Below, in pieces: positions 50,114 to 61,132 of a stretch of 64,000 nt of DNA (position 1 is the first letter of the stretch; every line of letters starts with the position of its first letter). Location of the stretch: the NCBI RefSeq assembly GCF_036588685.1, contig NC_086382.1, positions 61,150,987-61,214,986 on the forward strand. The letters run 5' to 3'. Under the pieces are notes generated by a model, which had not been told where the DNA came from, did no database searches, and worked only from the letters and a program-made list of their open reading frames with translations. This DNA comes from Mytilus trossulus. Its lineage: Eukaryota > Mollusca > Bivalvia > Mytilida > Mytilidae. A program made the position numbers and the translations under genes.

Positions 50114-50668
50114 GTTTTAAATTGAAGGTGGGTTGCGAAATGACAATTTAAAGACGAAATAACCTCTTTTTCTATAATTTTAACTGGCAAATCTGAACTT
50201 GTTCTATAATGGTATTGCTTGTCAACTTCCTGAAGAAAAAAAACATGGTTATGAGTTTAACATTCAGCAACAAATTATTTAATTTTTATTTGTTTAGTGT
50301 TTTTTTAGTGAAAAAATACACAACCCATGGTAACTCCACCTTTTCATGTAACCATGGTTAAATTATAAGTACATTTAAATATACCTGTCATACGTGTATT
50401 GAAATATAAAACATAAGGCCTCATCATATAAATATCTTGTTTGTGGAACCCCCTCCCCCACCCCCTGTACCAAGCCTTCATTCAACTAGATGTGTCGATA
50501 TGACACGAATGTTCCTGTATGCCATTTCTCAAATGTCAACCACTTTGATGTCATAAATCATCACATGCTATGATAGAAGATATCGCATTTCATTTTAATA
50601 TTTTAAATATCGATACAACTACAAAACAATCATTTGAATTATTTTTTTTCAACATTGATATTGAAAAG

Positions 50669-53154
50669 ATGGTTGTTTATTTTTGCCAATGGATAATATC
50701 TGTTTGCCTTCTCAATATTTATCTTATAGGTAAATAAAGCTTTTTATAATATATGAACTTTATTGCGAGTCTCTCATTAGTTATTATAGGTATCAGGCTT
50801 ATAGATTTTTTATACGCCAGACGCTCGTTTCGTCTACATTAGACTCAATAGTGTCGCTCAGATCAAAATAATTAGAATGCCAAAACAAGTACAAAGTTGA
50901 AGAGCATTGAAAACACAAAAATCCAAAAAGGTGTGCCAAATACGAATAAGACTAAGACTTTGTCAAAATTATTCTACTAGTTTTGTGTCAAAGTATATAT
51001 TATCATTTAAGACATTTGGAAAATATCAGCAATATAATGGTTCTGTAACCTTGCCTTAACCTTAATTCTCTCCGCGCCAGAAGTCGCATAAGGCCGCCAG
51101 GTTTCTGTAACAAGTTCTTTTTTTACAGAGTTGGATAGTTAGCCCAACGTCCAACCTCCACTCTGGTGGGCCGGGTTTTCTCTCTGGGTAGTCCTTCCCG
51201 TAGATGATTGCATTACCATGCTAACGGTTTGCATCTGTCCGGATTTCTGTCTGGGTTGTCTCCCATAGCCTTTGACTTTCCACAGTCACCCACAAGGCAG
51301 TGGGGCTATTTTCTCATAGCTGGGGGTTTAATTTGCAGGCACCAGGGCGTATCCACTCACCGGTGGGCCTAGCATGCCGTGCATCTAGGGGCCAAACCTC
51401 CTCCGAGACCTTGTGGTTTTGCCTGGGGCCGTGAGGTGCCCAGTTTCCATCTATCACCTCGTGGAGGATCCCATATTTGCCTGGGCCACATAGGTCTTAC
51501 TGCATGAGAGGCTGTAACCGGCAGGAAAGACTTAAGCACTCGGCTCTCCTTTTCACAGCAAGCTGCTAGTGATGAATGCTGAAAGCGAGAGTGACAAGCA
51601 CAGACACAACAACACATACACATACAGGTGCGCATCACACAGTTAATGGTTCTGTAAGGATGTGAATTATTTCACGTACGAGAAATTCAATTGCGGACAT
51701 GAATTGTTGTAGGCTTAATAAGGCATATGGAAAATTGATTTGGAGAATGAACTTTTTTTGTTTCAGATGTCTAGCAGACAGTTTATATCTAGTCCATCAA
51801 TAATCTAAAAATAATAGTTACTAAATGTTTGTTATAACATTAATTTTGTTATTATGATATTTTATTACAGACGCCAATAATGACTACATATGGGTGGAGT
51901 ATCGAAACAAAGACTTTATGCTTGTCCATCAAAAAATGACATGGATGGAAGCTCAGGTATGATAGTATTCAATAGTTAATGAAATCTTTGGAAATAGTGT
52001 TATATAGCATCATTAGTATGGTGTGGATGCCATATTGAACTTTTGTCAAAATTTGTCAACTCATATAACAATAACACCAACATTTTGCTTATATTCTATG
52101 TTGATTTGTTTTTACCGTAATGCATATACTTGTAATGGACTATAGTTTGATACTGTGACACGATAATAAATAGATTTTCCTTACATCGGTATTATGTCAA
52201 ACAAGTTTTAGTATGCAATATATATTGATATTTTGAAACTTATGTTTTGTATTCTATCAGTTCATAAACTACATACTAGGAAAGATAATTATATTAAACG
52301 AAAATGCCAACACATTACTTAGTATAGCTTTACAATTTTAGAGTGTATGTTATTCACTTGGCGGTTTTCTTGCAACTGTATCAAATTCTGATGAAATGAA
52401 ATTCATCAAGGCTATGACAAACGGTAAGTTCTTTTCTTTATTTTCATATTGGTTTTCGCCATTACATTCATTAGCCGATCTCTATCTTGTTATATTGTTT
52501 TTAAAAATCATTTGACACAGTGTATTCAGTTTATATATACATAGATTCTACTGATAAGAAGATATAACACTAAACTATTGAAATCTGAATTATTAGTTCA
52601 GTCTAGGTGGTAGAGTGGTCTATGACGATTGAAATGTTCAGTGCATGCAGTATTGCCACGATGTCCGAATAGCATTATTTGGAATCCCGGCGACAGAAGA
52701 ACTAGAATAAGCTTCCGCAAATTTGCAGATTTGACATTATTGTGCTTGATATTTAGAGTAGATAAGAATATGAAATGTGTCATATGACTTAAAATAGTTG
52801 AAAAAAATGGACAAACAATTAAAGCTCTCTATTTTATAATTGGATAGTTTTCACACCTATTTCATTTTCGTGTTTGAACATACATCTATTTTTATTTCAT
52901 TTTTACTCTTTCAATTTATTCCATGCACAGTATACCCTAACACGGTTTGGTTGGGTGGTACAGACATGTTTGCGGAAGGAAGATGGGTATGAATAGAGAA
53001 TTTAGAGCCAATTTCATATAACCGCTGGTATATGGGTAGTCATCAACCAGCCGGAAAATCGGTGGAGAATTGTTTGATTTGGCATGAAAGCAACGGATAC
53101 TATTGGCATGATGTATCCTGCAAGTCTAACTACAAATTTGTTTGTCAGCGGTAG
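50669..53154 (+). CDS. Secreted C-type lectin-like protein, with an in-frame TGA
   Basis: Family role: calcium-dependent or calcium-independent sugar and pattern recognition in haemolymph or mucus; such genes are greatly expanded in bivalves. Exons with GT-AG borders and matching phases: 50669-50729, 51871-51956, 52342-52423, 52931-53154. Exon 1 encodes a hydrophobic signal peptide (MVVYFCQWIISVCLLNIYLI). The rest is one lectin domain: MTWMEAQSVCYSLGGFLATV, then TVWLGGTDMFAEGRWV, NRW, ENCLIWHESNGYYWHDVSC and KFVCQR before TAG 53152-53154. The usual EPN or QPD sugar motif is replaced by QPA. Codon 97 is TGA (52990-52992), just after GRWV, where lectins normally continue with an aromatic residue; TGG to TGA is the simplest cause. 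Otherwise intact at 150 codons. A null allele, recent pseudogene or sequencing error are all possible. Confidence 0.85.
50785..50962 (+). mobile_element. Partial copy of the 632-bp TIR element in lectin intron 1
   Basis: Reads TACGCCAGACGCTCGTTTCG, then ACTCAATAGTGTCGCTCAGA and AAGAGCATTGAAAACACAAA, in the same order as the copy at 1161. The outer end is diverged (AGGTATCAGGCTTATAG). The right half is missing. Confidence 0.65.
51060..51645. repeat. GC-rich insert of unknown type in lectin intron 1
   Basis: About 580 bp with clearly higher GC than everything around it, with sharp edges (near CCTTAATTCTCTCCGCGCC and the TGTGTTGTTGTGTCTGTGC end on the minus strand). It contains GGTGGGCCGGGTTTTCTC and CTCACCGGTGGGCCTAGCAT. 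An 89-codon minus frame is rich in Cys and Pro and looks non-genic. It could be the untranslated leader of a LINE; I cannot prove this. Confidence 0.5.
52606..52765 (+). mobile_element. Old tRNA-derived SINE in lectin intron 3
   Basis: Diverged copy of the SINE at 59439: GGTGGTAGAGTGGTCTA (box A region), TGGAATCCCGGCGACAGAAG (box B region) and a tail AAATTTGCAGATTTGACATT that matches AAATTTACAGATCTAACATT. Confidence 0.65.
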
Positions 53155-54757
53155 ATGCTTATAACTCATCGTACTTTTACTATTGTCTTAAGAACGGACT
53201 GACACTTTGAAAACTAAAAATTGATTGATTCGACATTATTCCATCAGTTCTAAGATTGCATTAATCATCATGAAAAGATAAAATGCTGAATTAGAAATAT
53301 CCAAATTCCATACAACTTAAAAGGAAAAATAATAGAAAACATCATTTATTAGTAAACATGTTATGTTTTTTTTTGCTTTCAGATATACAAAGAGGAAAGA
53401 AAAATGAACAGTGAAGAAAGATGCCATTATAGGATTCAAATAAAATAAAAGAATAACACTGTGTTGTTTCATGGTTTGATATGTCGTTGTCAAACAAAAT
53501 GATAACATTTGTGTCCAAAATGTTGTAGATCAGTGGTCCCAAAATCACTTTTATTATAAAAGTATATTGTTCTAAACAAGTTTTAAACATGTATTTTGTT
53601 CAGCAGGCATGTCCGATTCTCCATATGAAATACAAGGTATTTCTGTCTACATTAACTGTCAAGTCTATAAATCAAAACATTTGAAGAGAATTAAGATAGA
53701 CGTTGAAATTGCATTTCAGTTAGTTTAAAACTCGACAAGAATATGCAGACAATAAAAGTTTGCACATTTCCACACGAAACGAAGGCACTTTATAAAATAC
53801 TCTTTTTGTAAAAAATTGTTCATATAGACTGGATGATAAATTGGTTTTTTTTATAAACCGCTGTCTTATGTATAGGTACCAAGTCATGTTTTCTGAACCA
53901 TGTGTTGTAAGCTGTAGTTTCTTCCTTTGTTTGTCTGGTTTATGTTCGGGTTGTCAGTAGTTGGTGCGATTTGTTTTACTGTGTGGTAGTATCTATTTCT
54001 GTTTTCCATAAACTGTATGTGGGTCTATTTGATAGTCATTGAAATCATAAAACGCTACTGGCACCTAGCACAATTTAGTGTACGGTAAACTGGTTTAATG
54101 TGAAATCTGATTCCTAAAATCACATTTGACATATAATTACAATTTCAATTGACAAAAAAATCAATTTGATAGAACAGAGTCTTTAAATCATGATGTTAAA
54201 ATAAAAAAAAAATTAATGTATCCTCTAAAAAACACTCAACTATACCAAAAAATTGCTTACTGTCAGTAGCTGTTTGGTTTGTCTTTGTATGTCTCATTTC
54301 ATTTATTCAATGGTATCCAACTAGTATTAAAATCATAGTTATTTCAATAACCGAACAGGAAGGAACATTTGGTTTCAAAGTCAATGTTGTGCAATAGATA
54401 AGTAGTTGGGAAATCAATGCCAATTATACGAATACATTTCAAAGAATGAATAATAAAATAGTTGTTGGCTAATTAGATCGATACAAAGCATAGTTAAACA
54501 AACAACAACAAAACCAAGTTCAATAAACGTTTTCTAAATACGAAAAGCCTGTACTAAATCCTGAATACGACAAATGTTATCCATTCATTGGACATTTTTG
54601 AGCTTTTGATTTTGCCATTTTACTACGGACTTTTCGAGTTTGATATTTTTGTTAGTTTACTTTTTCAGCAATCATTATTGTTGGTGCATTTGTATTCCCA
54701 GACGTAAAATGTCTGCAATTCGTAAATTTCGTATACCTTTGACTCTTGAGAAATGAA
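53155..54757. other. Gene-free stretch after the lectin gene
   Basis: Contains the lectin 3' UTR at its start. 54580-54670 is an R1 repeat copy. No other exon or element signal that I can support. Confidence 0.5.
53439..53449 (+). terminator. Polyadenylation signals for the lectin gene
   Basis: Two overlapping AATAAA hexamers (53439-53444 and 53444-53449), about 290 bp after the lectin stop codon. An acceptor-like TTTTTTTTGCTTTCAG just upstream (ending near 53382) suggests the 3' UTR may be spliced. Confidence 0.45.
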
Positions 54758-57700
54758 CTAGAGGCTCTAAAGAGCCTGTGTCGCTCACCTTGGTCTATGT
54801 GCATATCAAACAATGGACACAGATAAATTCATAACAAAATTGTTTTGGTGATGGTGATGTGTTTTAAGATCTTTATTTGCTGAACATTCTTGTTGCTAAA
54901 ATTATCTCTATCTATAATGAACTTGGCTGAATAATTACAGTGGACAATATTTTCTAAAAATTTATGAAAATTGTAAAAAAATTGACTATAAAGACCAATA
55001 ACTCCTTAAGGGATCAACTGACTATTTTGTTCATGCTGACTTATTTGTAGATCATACTTTGTTGAACATTATTGCTGTTTACAGTTTATCTCTATCTATA
55101 ATAATATTCAAGATAATAACCAACTAGAGGCTCCAAAGAGCCTGTGTCGCTCACCTTGGTCTATGTGAATATCAAACAAAGGAAGCAGATGGATTCATGA
55201 CAAAATTGTGTTTTGGTGATGGTGAAGTGTTTGTAAATCTTACTTTACTAAACAGTCTTGCTGCTTACATTTATCTCTATCTATAATGAACTTGGCCAAG
55301 TAGTTTCAGTGGAAAATGTTAATAAAAATTTACAAATTTTATGAAAATTGTTAAAAATTGACTATAAAGGACAATAACTCCTTAGGGGGTCAATTGACCA
55401 CTTCGGTCATGTGACTTATTTGTAAATCTTACTTTGCTGAACATAATTGCTGTTTACAGTTTATCTGTATCTATAATAATATTCAAGATAATAATCAAAA
55501 ACAGCAAAATTTCCTTAAAATTACCAATTCAGGGGCAGCAACCCAACAATGGGTTGTCAGATTCATCTGAAAATTTCAGGGCAGATAGATCTTGATCTGA
55601 TAAACAGTTTTACCACCTGTCAGATTTGCTCTAAATGCTTTGGTTTTTGAGGTATAAGCCAAACACTGCCTTTTACCCCTATGTTCTATTTTAGCTGTGG
55701 CGGCCATCTTAATTTGATGGTCCGGTCACTGGACACCTTTTTAAAACTAGATACCCCAAAAATGATTGTTGCCAAGTTTGGATTAATTTGGCCAAGTAGT
55801 TTCAGAGGAGAAGATTTTTGTAAAAGATAACTAAGATTTACGAAAAATGGTTAAAAATTGACTATAAAGGGCAATAACTCCTAAAGGGGTCAACTGACCA
55901 TTTCGGTCATGTTGACTTAGTTGTAAATCCTACTTTGCTAAACATTATTGCTGTTTACAGTTTATCTCTATCTATAATAATATTCAAGATAATAACCAAA
56001 AACAGCAAAATTTCCACAAAATTACCAATTCAGGGGCAGCAACCCAACAACGGGTTGACTGATTCATCTGAAAATTTCAGGGCAGATAGATCTTGACCTG
56101 ATAAACATTTCTACCCGATGTCAGATTTCCTCTAAATGCTTTGGTGTTTGAGTTATAAGCCAAAAACTGCATTTTACCCCTATGTTCTATTTTTAGCCGT
56201 GGCGGCCATCTTGGTTGGTTGACTGGGTCACGCCACACATTTTTTAAACTAGATACCCCAATGATGATTGTGGCCAAGTTTGGTTCAATTTGGCTTAGTT
56301 GTTTCAGAGGAGAAGATTTTTGTAAAAGATAACTAAGATTTACGAAAAATGGTTAAAAATTGACTGTAAAGGGCAATAACTCCTAAAGGGGTCAACTGAC
56401 CATTTCGGTCATGTTGACTTAGTTGTAAATCCTACTTTGCTAAACATTATTGCTGTTTACAGTTTATCTCTATCTATAATAATATTCAAGATAATAACCA
56501 AAAACAGCAAAATTTCCACAAAATTACCAATTCAGGGGCAGCAACCCAACAACGGGTTGACTGATTCATCTGAAAATTTCAGGGCAGATAGATCTTGACC
56601 TGATAAACATTTCTACCCCCTGTCAGATTTCCTCTAAATGCTTTGGTTTTTGAGTTTTAAGCCAAAAACTGCATTTTACCCCTATGTTCTATTTTTAGCC
56701 GTGACGGCCATCTTGGTTGGTTGACCGGGTCACGCCACACATTTTTTAAACTAGATACCCCAATGATGATTGTGGCTAAGTTTGGTTCAATTTGGCCCAG
56801 TAGTTTCAGAGGAGAAGATTTTTGTAAAAGTTAACAACGACGACGGACGACGGACGACGGACGACGCCGGACGCCGGACGCCGGACGCAAAGTGATGGGA
56901 AAAGCTCACTTGGCCCTTCGGGCCAGGTGAGCTAAAAACAGCAAAATTTCCTTAAAATTACCAATTTGGGTGCAGCAACCCAACAAAAGGTTGTCTGATT
57001 CATCTGAAAATTTCAGAGCAGATAGATCTTGACCTGATAAACAATTTTACCGAAGTCAGATTTGCTCTAAATGCTTTGGTTTTTGAGTTACAAGCCAAAA
57101 ACTGCATTTTACCCCTATGTTCTATTTTTAGTCATGGCGGCCATCTTGGTTGGTTGGCCAGGTCACCGGACACAATTTTTAAACTAGATACCCCAATGAT
57201 GATTGTGGCCAAGTTTGGTTTAATTTGGGCCAGTAGTTTCAGAGGAAAAGATTTTTGTAAAAGATTACTAAGATTTACGAAAATCGGTTAAAAATTTACT
57301 ATAAAGGGCAATAACTCATAAAGGGGTCAACTGGTCATTTTGGTCATGTTAACCTATTTGTAAATCTGACTTTGCTTATCATTATTGCTGTTTACAGTTT
57401 ATCTCTATCTATAATTTATTCAAGATAATAACCAAAAACAGCAAAATTTCCTTAAAATTACCAATTCAGGGGCAGCAACCCAACAACTGGTTGTCAGATT
57501 CATCTGAAAATTTCAGAGCAGATAGATCTTGACCTGATAAACAATTTTACCCCATGTCAGATTTGCTCTAAATGCTTTGGTGTTTGAGTTATAAGCCAAA
57601 AACTGCATTTTACCCCTATGTTCTATTTTTAGCCATGGCGGCCATCTTGGTTGGTTGGCCGGGTCACCGGACACAATTTTCAAACTAGATACCCCAATGT

Positions 57701-57860
57701 TGATTGTGGCCAAGTTTGGTTTAATTTGGCCCAGTAGTTTCAGAGAAGAAGATTTTTGTAAAAGTTAACGACGACGACGGACGACGACGGACGACGACGA
57801 CGGACGCCGGACGCAAAGTGATGGGAAAAGCTCACTTGGCCCTTTTGGCCAGGTGAGCTA
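54758..57860 (+). mobile_element. Helitron-like non-coding element (outer copy)
   Basis: Begins CTAGAGGCTCTAAAGAGCCT (a small hairpin), then GTGTCGCTCACCTTGGTC. The interior is made of roughly 420-bp blocks repeating AACTCCTAAAGGGGTCAAC, GCAGCAACCCAACAA and TGGCGGCCATCTTGGTTGG. The 3' end is a GACGACGGACGACG microsatellite, then a GC-rich hairpin (GCTCACTTGGCCC ... GGGCCAGGTGAGC type) directly before CTAA. There is no TIR of note and no protein. A hairpin just before a CTRR end is a Helitron trait; the 5' end does not start with the usual TC, so the class is tentative. Interrupted by a second copy. Confidence 0.65.
55124..56934 (+). mobile_element. Second copy of the same element inserted within the first
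   Basis: Same 5' start (CTAGAGGCTCCAAAGAGCCT) and same 3' hairpin end (56903-56934). To its left the host copy reads GATAATAACCAA and to its right AAACAGCAAAATTTCC, which together rebuild the uninterrupted phrase GATAATAACCAAAAACAGC seen at 55993 and elsewhere. No target duplication is needed. Confidence 0.8.
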
Positions 57861-58986
57861 AAAATACAATATTCAAAATATTATAGTAACGTTATCAATT
57901 TAAAATCAAACAAAGACACTTTGTTTGGTTAAGTCTACTGAATATTCATAGGAATATCCTTTTTTGCTGTTGCTGTTAAACAGTCTGTTATTATATATAA
58001 AAAAAAAAAGAAGATGTGGTACGATTGCCAATGAGACAACTATCCACAAAAGCCTAAAATGACACAGACATTAACACTACTGTCTGTTATAACGAAATGC
58101 AAAAAATGTTCTTAGTATTATCAAACTGCTAACAATGCGTCGTATTTGCATTTAAGGAGTGGAATTAAAATGTTAGCCATAATATGGATCTGATGAAAAA
58201 TTTAATGCAACATACACCAGGTTCACATAGGTATGCAGTTAAGAGAATCAAAATATAGGCCAGATATAATCATTTGTTTTCTCAGAGTTTGTTTTACGTG
58301 TAAAACCTATCCCAAACGCTTAAGCCTGTCGAAAATATATGTTTCTAACATACTGTATACGCGTGTGACTAAAGCTAACCAAACTGTTGTTCTGTGAAAA
58401 TGGTGAACTTCAATGCTAATGTACTGAAACTAAATCGTAATAGATAAATTATTGTTAATCAATAAGTTTTGAAAAAAGAAAAAAAATACAAATATACCGA
58501 ACTTCGAGGATAATTTGAAACGAAAAGACCCTTGTCAAATAGCAAAATCAAACCTTAAACACATCCAGCGAATGGATAACTACTGTCATATTTATGAATT
58601 GGTACAGGCATATTTGTATCGAAAATGATGGATGAAACCTTGAAATAATACACAATGTCTTTATTACAAAACAGTCAACATACTCATTCGTGCAAGATAT
58701 AACTAGCATAAATCGACACGATATGTTTTATTGATATGTGTTTTTTTATCGAAATGTTTCACTAAATCAAGAATTATGTCATTGGGTATTTTGAATTATG
58801 AATGATAAGCATAACATACACCACGTGTCACGTTTGGTCGACTCCGAAATGAAAACATTAATTAACTTTATAAATTTAAATTGATCATGAAAATAACACT
58901 TAGGGCCTACTAAAACAATATATACTTTATAAATAAATCGAACATTAGTTTAAAAGCAGTCTTGTGAATGTTGAAATATCAATTAA
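57861..58986. other. Gene-free stretch with R2 and R1 repeat copies
   Basis: 58006-58090 is R2 (GATGTGGTACGATTGCCAAT). 58480-58620 is R1 in reverse orientation (CCGAACTTCGAGGATAATTT, TACTGTCATATTTATG). No exon-like signal. Confidence 0.55.
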
Positions 58987-59180
58987 AAGAGGGACGAAAG
59001 ATACCAAAGGGACAGTCAAACTCATAAATCTAAAACAAACTGACAACGCCAAGGCTGAAAATGAAAAATACAAACAGAAAAAACAATAGTACACACGACA
59101 CAACATAGAAAACTAAAGAATAAACAACACGAACCCCACCAAAAACTAGGGGTGATTTCAGGTGCTCTGGAAGGGTAAGC
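58987..59180 (-). mobile_element. 3' tail of the Penelope-type element (tail only)
   Basis: On the minus strand it matches the non-coding tail of the copies at 47795-48000 and 60715-60905 (GGAGCACCTGAGATCACCCC-like start, CTTTGGTATCTTTCGTCCC end). No RT coding sequence accompanies it. Directly joined at 59181 to the SINE unit. Confidence 0.75.
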
Positions 59181-60045
59181 ATCACCATCATTGATGGCGA
59201 TCCGATGGATACATCTGTAAAAGGGTTGTCACTGACTCAGACGTACTTATGAATATAATTATTTTCTGTGACTGTATCTTACATTAATTTGTAGGATCCT
59301 TTACTATAGATAATTTAGCTGATCTGTAACAATTACATCTTCATGCCTTATATATCATGACTGTAGTACGCCGCTAGATTAAAACTGACGTGGAAAGGTA
59401 ACACATGGCCAGCGAAAGCTCTTTTTTTGAGGGCCCAGGTGGTCGTGTGGTCTAGCGGGACGGCTGCAGTGCAGGCGATTTGGTGTCACGATATCACAGT
59501 AGCATGGGTTCGAATCCCGGCGAGGGAAGAACCTAAAATTTGCGAAAGCAAATTTACAGATCTAACATTGTTGGGTTGATGTTAAGACGAGTTGTATATA
59601 CATTATGTACACAGCCATGTATCACCATCATTGATGGCGATCCGATGGATACATCTGTAAAAGGGTTGTCACTGACTCAGACGTACTTATGAATATAATT
59701 ATTTTCTGTGACTGTATCTTACATTAATTTGTAGGATCCTTTACTATAGATAATTTAGCTGATCTGTAACAATTACATCTTCATGCCTTATATATCATGT
59801 ACTGTAGTACGCCGCTAGATTAAAACTGACGTGGAAAGGTAACACATGGCCAGCGAAAGCTCTTTTTTTGAGGGCCCAGGTGGTCGTGTGGTCTAGCGGG
59901 ACGGCTGCAGTGCAGGCGATTTTGTGTCACGATATCACAGTAGCATTGGTTCGAATCCTGGCGAGGGAAGAACCTAAAATATGCGGAAGCAAATTTACAG
60001 ATCTAACATTGTTGGGTTGATGTTTAGACGAGTTGTATATATATA
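59181..60045 (+). mobile_element. tRNA-derived SINE in two tandem 440-bp units
   Basis: Unit 1 is 59181-59620 and unit 2 begins at 59621, almost identical to it. Each has a tRNA-like part with a Pol III box A (TGGTCTAGCGG, 59448-59458 and 59889-59899) and box B (GGTTCGAATCC, 59507-59517 and 59948-59958). A tail AAATTTACAGATCTAACATT follows. The stretch starting ATCACCATCATTGATGGCG is part of the repeated unit. The second unit runs into a TA microsatellite (60034-60060). The tRNA-like part cannot fold as a normal tRNA over its length, so it is not a tRNA gene. Confidence 0.8.
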
Positions 60046-60358
60046 TATATATATATATATTTGCTCTAAAAATTCAAGAGTTTATCTAAAAATTAGGGTA
60101 CTTTTTATATGGCCCTTTAAATAACGTTCGATCCCTAACATTACTGAAGAGACATTTATTGTCGAAATCCGGATCTGGTGTTCTAAAAAAATGTTGACAC
60201 TGTATGTTTGTGGCATAACATCAAGGTCACAAGTTAAAAAAAAAAATTCTGTTTAGTATTAAATTTATATAAAGTTCTATTTTGTTACATCTTGTGATCA
60301 ATTTTATTTGGCAATCGCCAGTGGCAGTCAGCAAGGTTATCACTAAGAATAGTGATTT

Positions 60359-61132
60359 CCAGCAGCACCTGCATACGGGGTATATATCTCCCAATTGATA
60401 CGATATTCCCGTGCTTGCATTTCCTATCATGATTTTCTTGATAGAGGGTTACTGCTCACAAGGAAGCTATTAAACCAAGAGTTCCAAATGGTGAAGTTGA
60501 AATCATCCCTTCGTAAATTTTACGGACGCCATCACGAGTTGGTTGACCGTTATGGAATAACCGTTTCACAAATGATATCGGATATGTTCCTTACGTCGTA
60601 ACTACAATCCCCTTCCCTTTCATGAATTTGACCTACCGAATTAGACTATTTACCGGATTTGTAATCACATAAGCAACACGACGGGTGCCGCATGTGGAGC
60701 AGGATCTGCTTACCCTTCCGGAGCACCTGAGATCACCCCTAGTTTTTGGTGGGGTTCGTGTTGTTTATTCTTTAGTTTTCTATGTTGTGTCATGTGTACT
60801 ATTGTTTTTCTGTTTGTCTTTTTCATTTTTAGCCATGGCGTTGTCAGTTTGTTTTAGATTTACGAGTTTGACTGTCCCTTTGGTGTCTTTCGTCCCTCTT
60901 TTAAAGAACATCAGTTGTTCGACCATCTAGTCAAATGCGTTTTGTTTAAATATACTTTTTCACTTTTTTGGTCTTTTGGAAAACGTTGTTTGTGCTGTTT
61001 TAGACCTTTCTACAACGAAATTTGTTTTACATGCACACGTATAAAAATTGCGGTTTTTATCCAACGCAATCATAGGTTTGAGCGTAGTTTTCAATTTAGA
61101 CTCGTATATATATATTTGCTTTATACTTTCTA
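60359..61132 (+). mobile_element. 5'-truncated Penelope-type element with 17-bp target duplication
   Basis: Holds the RT C-terminus (open to TAA 60599-60601: RYSRACISYHDF, KFYGRHHELVDRYG), the 3' tail to about 60905 and a further 227 bp to 61132. It is bordered by identical 17-bp direct repeats, ACTAAGAATAGTGATTT at 60342-60358 and 61133-61149. Long target duplications and 5' truncation fit target-primed reverse transcription. No poly-A; the end is a TATATATATTTGC-like stretch. Very similar to the copy at 47795-50113. Confidence 0.8.

Larger units (their letters stand above)
46190..50229 (-). pseudogene. Decayed intron-bearing gene of an uncharacterised multicopy family
   Basis: Exon-like pieces on the minus strand, all joining in phase 0: 50164-50229, 47448-47513, 46650-47055 and 46599 down to about 46190. 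The first two are each exactly 22 codons, start EVD and share LPV. The third contains SSWSYDSS and DRTKIYIKHKAGK but has an in-frame TAA near 46905 and two frame changes. The fourth has PGITVYRIDQARQYAVLYGR and, after a one-base frame slip near 46395, SLFRILNACSASKRYCLKGL. I recall similar proteins in corals and molluscs (ARxHAxxxGxG and CSASxxxSLQGLD motifs), without a known function and often associated with repeats; this is memory. Broken by a 2.3-kb RT element between exons 1 and 2 and by an RT fragment at its 3' end. Confidence 0.6.

Noticed and set aside
51369-51638. 89-codon Cys/Pro-rich frame as a secreted peptide
   Set aside because: It sits in a GC-rich repeat-like insert with no signal peptide or splice support; long frames are expected by chance at this composition.
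59439-59960. Two tRNA genes
   Set aside because: Pol III boxes are present, but the region is part of a repeated 440-bp SINE unit with a degenerate copy at 52606; spacing and pairing do not give a normal tRNA.
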